Positions 58,674 through 60,975 of a DNA stretch of 60,975 nt are shown piece by piece (the stretch's first letter is position 1; each line of letters begins with the position of its first letter). The DNA is from a virus: positions 1 through 60,975 of IMG/VR virus record IMGVR_UViG_3300019886_000001; one strand, written 5' to 3'. Under the pieces are notes generated by a model that searched no databases, was not told the origin of the DNA, and saw nothing but the letters and a program-made list of their open reading frames with translations. Position numbers and translations under genes: made by a program.

Positions 58674-58811
58674 TTAGTATTTAGGTAAGTGACCAAAAGT
58701 TAAATAACAGATTATAGCCGGGATAGCTATAACGATCAATACTAATCCTAATTGGGAATTGCTTGCTGAACCACTGAAGGTTGCCTGGAAAGCTGTTGTT
58801 AAATTTTTCAT
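58674..58811 (-). CDS. 45-aa single-pass membrane peptide
   Basis: Start at 58811 (MKNLTTAFQATFSG); an earlier ATG at 58940 lies in the terminator at 58913-58950 and upstream of the promoter. A hydrophobic helix (LGLVLIVIAIPAIICYLTF) follows. It resembles small membrane effectors, function unknown. Confidence 0.6.
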   Translation of the reverse strand: MKNLTTAFQATFSGSASNSQLGLVLIVIAIPAIICYLTFGHLPKY

Positions 58812-58860
58812 ATTGTTCTTGCAGAGTTTTAAAAGCTGCACCGCTTTTTTAATGTTGATA

Positions 58861-58891
58861 TAAAGATATGTATAATTATTATCCCGCGCAA
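58861..58891 (-). promoter_or_regulatory. Promoter of the 58.8-58.4 kb pair
   Basis: Minus strand: TTG (58891-58889), 20 bp, TATCTTTA (58868-58861). Confidence 0.65.
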
Positions 58892-58912
58892 ATTTATTTG
58901 AAAATAATTTAA

Positions 58913-58950
58913 ATAAAAAAACCACCATAAGCTTTTGCACTTATGATGGC
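58913..58950 (-). terminator. Intrinsic terminator after the 59.0-59.5 kb gene
   Basis: A ten-base stem with one G-U pair (58922-58931 with 58940-58949), then TTTTTT on the minus strand. Confidence 0.8.
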
Positions 58951-58987
58951 CTCACAACATTTCAAATTTTAATCCGTATCAAATATA

Positions 58988-59551
58988 CTATTCTTCAAGC
59001 CATTCAACAATAGCATTGTTATTATCCCAACCTGGTTCTTTGCCGTCCGATCTCCAACTTTTTGTTTTTTTAAAGTAGGTGTATTGGTGAATTTGACCTT
59101 CAGAATCTTTAGTATAAACCTTTACACCATCATGTGGCATACCTTCTGTTACATTAATCCACTTCCCGCGTAATACTTTTGATTTGGTTCTTAACCCTTC
59201 AAAGAAGCCTTCAATCAATTTGTAATCATCATCTGTTCCATTCTTACCAACCATTTGATAAGCTGCCTGTTTCATCAGGTTGATGTTTTCATCGGGATTG
59301 ATGGAATCCCTTTCATCATCATACTGCCAATTGTACCCGGCCGGGTTTTGTGAAATGTGAACAACTGAAGTTCGATCCTGCATAGCCCCGCAATCAGGAA
59401 TGATTTTAAGGTTTACACATACCGGTCCCCAAATACGGGTGATAATAGCAGGAATGGGATCATGATTGTGGTTTGACTTTGCGATTGCATCATCAGGGTT
59501 TGGGGTGAACAACACTATGCTGCCAACCCTGGGTTGTTTTGGGTAATTCAT
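58988..59551 (-). CDS. Hypothetical protein
   Basis: 187 aa. Start (YPKQPRVGSIVLFTPNPDD) and end (GQIHQYTYFKKTKSWRSDGK) suggest a beta barrel plus small domain. It has its own terminator and a TATCTTTA box (59589-59596). Unrecognised. Confidence 0.65.
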   Translation of the reverse strand: MNYPKQPRVGSIVLFTPNPDDAIAKSNHNHDPIPAIITRIWGPVCVNLKIIPDCGAMQDRTSVVHISQNPAGYNWQYDDERDSINPDENINLMKQAAYQMVGKNGTDDDYKLIEGFFEGLRTKSKVLRGKWINVTEGMPHDGVKVYTKDSEGQIHQYTYFKKTKSWRSDGKEPGWDNNNAIVEWLEE

Positions 59552-59638
59552 AAATTGTAAAGTTTTAAAGATGTAAAATTGTAAAGCATAAAGATATACT
59601 GCTGAAGCGTGACATTTTACACATCAAAATTTAGGCAA

Positions 59639-59667
59639 CAAAAAAGCCCGGCTATTAACCAGGCTTC
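59639..59667 (-). terminator. Terminator of the secreted beta-helix gene
   Basis: AAGCCCGG (59644-59651) pairs with CCAGGCTT (59659-59666) with one G-U pair, then TTTTTT on the minus strand. Confidence 0.8.
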
Positions 59668-59688
59668 CAAATAATTTTAATTCTGCTA

Positions 59689-60798
59689 TTATAAATGATA
59701 GGTGATCATCACAGCAGGCAAAACATTTGCTGTTAAAGTCTTATCAAAAGTATTGTTTATTCGTTTTATACCGTTGGGATTAGCAGATCCACCAAACCAA
59801 AATAAAACCTCTCCCCCTGGGAAATTAGTGCCTGTTTTACCATTCAGGTTAATCCAATTTATTTTATTGTTACTGATAGTGACATTTGTTTTGCTTCCTA
59901 AAGCAACTATGCCATCATGTGCAACAGAACTTTTAATAAGGCTTACACCGATATTTGAATCAATCAACACGTTGGTATGCGTACCACCGTTATATGTATT
60001 AGCCTGGATGAATGCAGCACCATTGTTAACACCAGTGTTTTTAACAACATCAATGTTTAAACCATTATCTAATGTAATACCCGCGCCTGTTCCTAAATTA
60101 AATCCGTCAACAATCATCCCTCCCCTGATCTTATTTCCACTAACCAAAAAATGGCTTGCTGAAGTACCCGAACAATTAACCAGGTTGATTATATCATGTG
60201 GGTTTACACAAACGCCCGGAACGTTTTCAATAATATTATCCTTTACTTCGTTACCGGCACCTGTTACACTTTCAAATCTGATGGCATGGGCAAAATCACC
60301 TAAGTATATTTTAGGTTCGTAAAGGTTTAATAATTGATTAGAATTTACTTTTATGTTAGTTCCACCTTTTACCCTGAAAAAGTTACAGTACATCGTACCA
60401 AAGTTAAAAGTGGCTGTAACGTTGGTGCAATTATTGAAAGTAACAGCATAAGCATTTGTTCCTTTACCACCGTTAAAAGTGCATAGGTTAACCACTATGT
60501 TAGTGCAGTTATTGAAAACCAATGATTTACCTGTTATCGTTTTTGATACTAAGGTTATATTGCTTTGATTATTATACGTCAATACCTGAAGTTCAGGTCC
60601 ACCCGGATTTTTACCATCACCCGGTTGAGTAACAACAGGTGGAACATACTTTTTAATAACACTATCAACTGTTGTTGTAGTGGTTTTTACTACGGTATCC
60701 AGGTTTGCTTTTACTTGTCGCGTAACGCTGACTGTTGTTTGACCGAATGTGGAAATGGCAACTGCCATACACATCAAAAAGGTTAAGAGTTTTTTCAT
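59689..60798 (-). CDS. Secreted beta-helix protein
   Basis: 369 aa. MKKLLTFLMCMAVAISTFGQ is a clear Sec signal peptide. A Thr/Val/Pro-rich linker follows to about residue 70. The rest has repeated N-x-T/V-N strands (SLVFNNCTNIVVNLCTFNGG, VTFNNCTNVTATFNF) of a right-handed parallel beta-helix, like pectate-lyase or bacterial surface proteins. A phage product with its own signal would act in the periplasm or outside the infected cell. It could be a moron or a depolymerase-like protein. No active site is assigned. Confidence 0.75.
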   Translation of the reverse strand: MKKLLTFLMCMAVAISTFGQTTVSVTRQVKANLDTVVKTTTTTVDSVIKKYVPPVVTQPGDGKNPGGPELQVLTYNNQSNITLVSKTITGKSLVFNNCTNIVVNLCTFNGGKGTNAYAVTFNNCTNVTATFNFGTMYCNFFRVKGGTNIKVNSNQLLNLYEPKIYLGDFAHAIRFESVTGAGNEVKDNIIENVPGVCVNPHDIINLVNCSGTSASHFLVSGNKIRGGMIVDGFNLGTGAGITLDNGLNIDVVKNTGVNNGAAFIQANTYNGGTHTNVLIDSNIGVSLIKSSVAHDGIVALGSKTNVTISNNKINWINLNGKTGTNFPGGEVLFWFGGSANPNGIKRINNTFDKTLTANVLPAVMITYHL

Positions 60799-60818
60799 GC
60801 TGTTTTTAATTAAGTGAT

Positions 60819-60845
60819 TTACTGCTTATTACTGCATCAAAGCTA
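60819..60845 (-). promoter_or_regulatory. Promoter and shared element of the secreted beta-helix gene
   Basis: Minus strand: TAGCTTTG (60845-60838), an exact -7 match, with TTG 23 bp upstream. GTAATAAGCAGTAA (60832-60819) follows, identical to the element after the terS -7 box. Confidence 0.65.
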
Positions 60846-60849
60846 TAAA

Positions 60850-60975
60850 ATTTCTGTCCAACTTTATACAAATCTGTTACAACGGTTGTGCCCAAAGATT
60901 TGTGTCCAGGATCACACAAATTTGTTGCAACAGTTTCAGCCGGGAATTTCTGTCCGATTTTACAGAAATCTTTCG
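60850..60975. repeat. 48-bp tandem hairpin repeats, right part
   Basis: First units of the 48-bp array that continues at position 1 after circle closure. The first unit overlaps the predicted promoter of the secreted beta-helix gene, whose -7 box lies at 60838-60845, so the array may also influence that gene. Confidence 0.8.
60899..60975. repeat. Terminal direct repeat closing the circle (right copy)
   Basis: Exact copy of positions 1-77; see the left copy. Joining the ends places the 48-bp tandem repeats of 60850-60975 next to those of 1-145. Confidence 0.9.

Noticed and set aside
59702-60322. 206-codon plus-strand frame
   Set aside because: It is the antisense shadow of the secreted beta-helix gene and has no start context.
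1-60975. tRNA genes, CRISPR arrays, insertion sequences and integrase
   Set aside because: I looked for cloverleaf-like ends with CCA, spacer-repeat arrays, transposase DDE or tyrosine recombinase motifs and saw none convincing. A tRNA scan would be decisive.

Overview
The window is a complete or near-complete genome of a tailed double-stranded DNA phage that infects a member of the Bacteroidota. The last 77 bases repeat the first 77 exactly, so the molecule closes into a circle of 60,898 bp. The host call rests on AT-rich DNA and on many start regions with the Bacteroidota promoter pattern (TTG, about 20 bp, TAnnTTTG) in place of -35/-10 boxes with Shine-Dalgarno sites. A terminase, portal, capsid protease, capsid, tape measure, tail fibre and lysis cassette are recognisable. 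I see no integrase, tRNA, CRISPR array, replicative polymerase or RNA polymerase.

Nearly all genes lie on the minus strand in tightly packed runs with ATGA or TAATG stop/start overlaps. The exception is a five-gene plus-strand cluster at 55.5-56.9 kb. In transcription order from 55.3 kb leftward: terS and terL (55.3-53.6 kb); small head/tail genes, including one split by a T11 tract (53.6-50.4 kb); tail and virion genes with an embedded DHH phosphoesterase (50.3-38.1 kb); capsid protease, major capsid protein, portal and connectors (37.8-31.9 kb); fibres and a beta-helix spike (31.9-27.8 kb); lysis genes (27.8-26.1 kb). A terminator and a new promoter then begin the non-structural arm. It holds an annealase/exonuclease pair (24.8-23.3 kb), a PolX-like nucleotidyltransferase, a replication-initiator-like winged-helix protein (18.7 kb), a diversity-generating retroelement (15.7-13.7 kb), an SMC-like ATPase, a DNA-modification cluster (11.8-7.9 kb), a MazG-like hydrolase, a HhH-GPD glycosylase, and small, lipoprotein and membrane genes down to a terminator near position 155. 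The 57-60.8 kb stretch carries a XRE regulator, small genes and a secreted beta-helix protein.

The strongest system is the diversity-generating retroelement (DGR). A reverse transcriptase with the DGR-type SQ motif, a 68-bp template repeat and two 68-bp variable repeats lie together. Every difference between template and variable repeats falls at a template adenine (13 and 11 of 19 adenines; 0 of 49 other bases). The two diversified proteins are small paralogues (134 and 149 aa) placed among replication and DNA-modification genes, not tail fibres. Other notable items are a HerA-like ATPase fused in frame to the C-terminal end of a cytosine-C5 methyltransferase, two probable frameshift sites, covarying 48-bp tandem hairpin repeats across the circle junction, a promoter family with a conserved GAACTTAA leader, and a 14-bp element shared by the terS and secreted beta-helix promoters.
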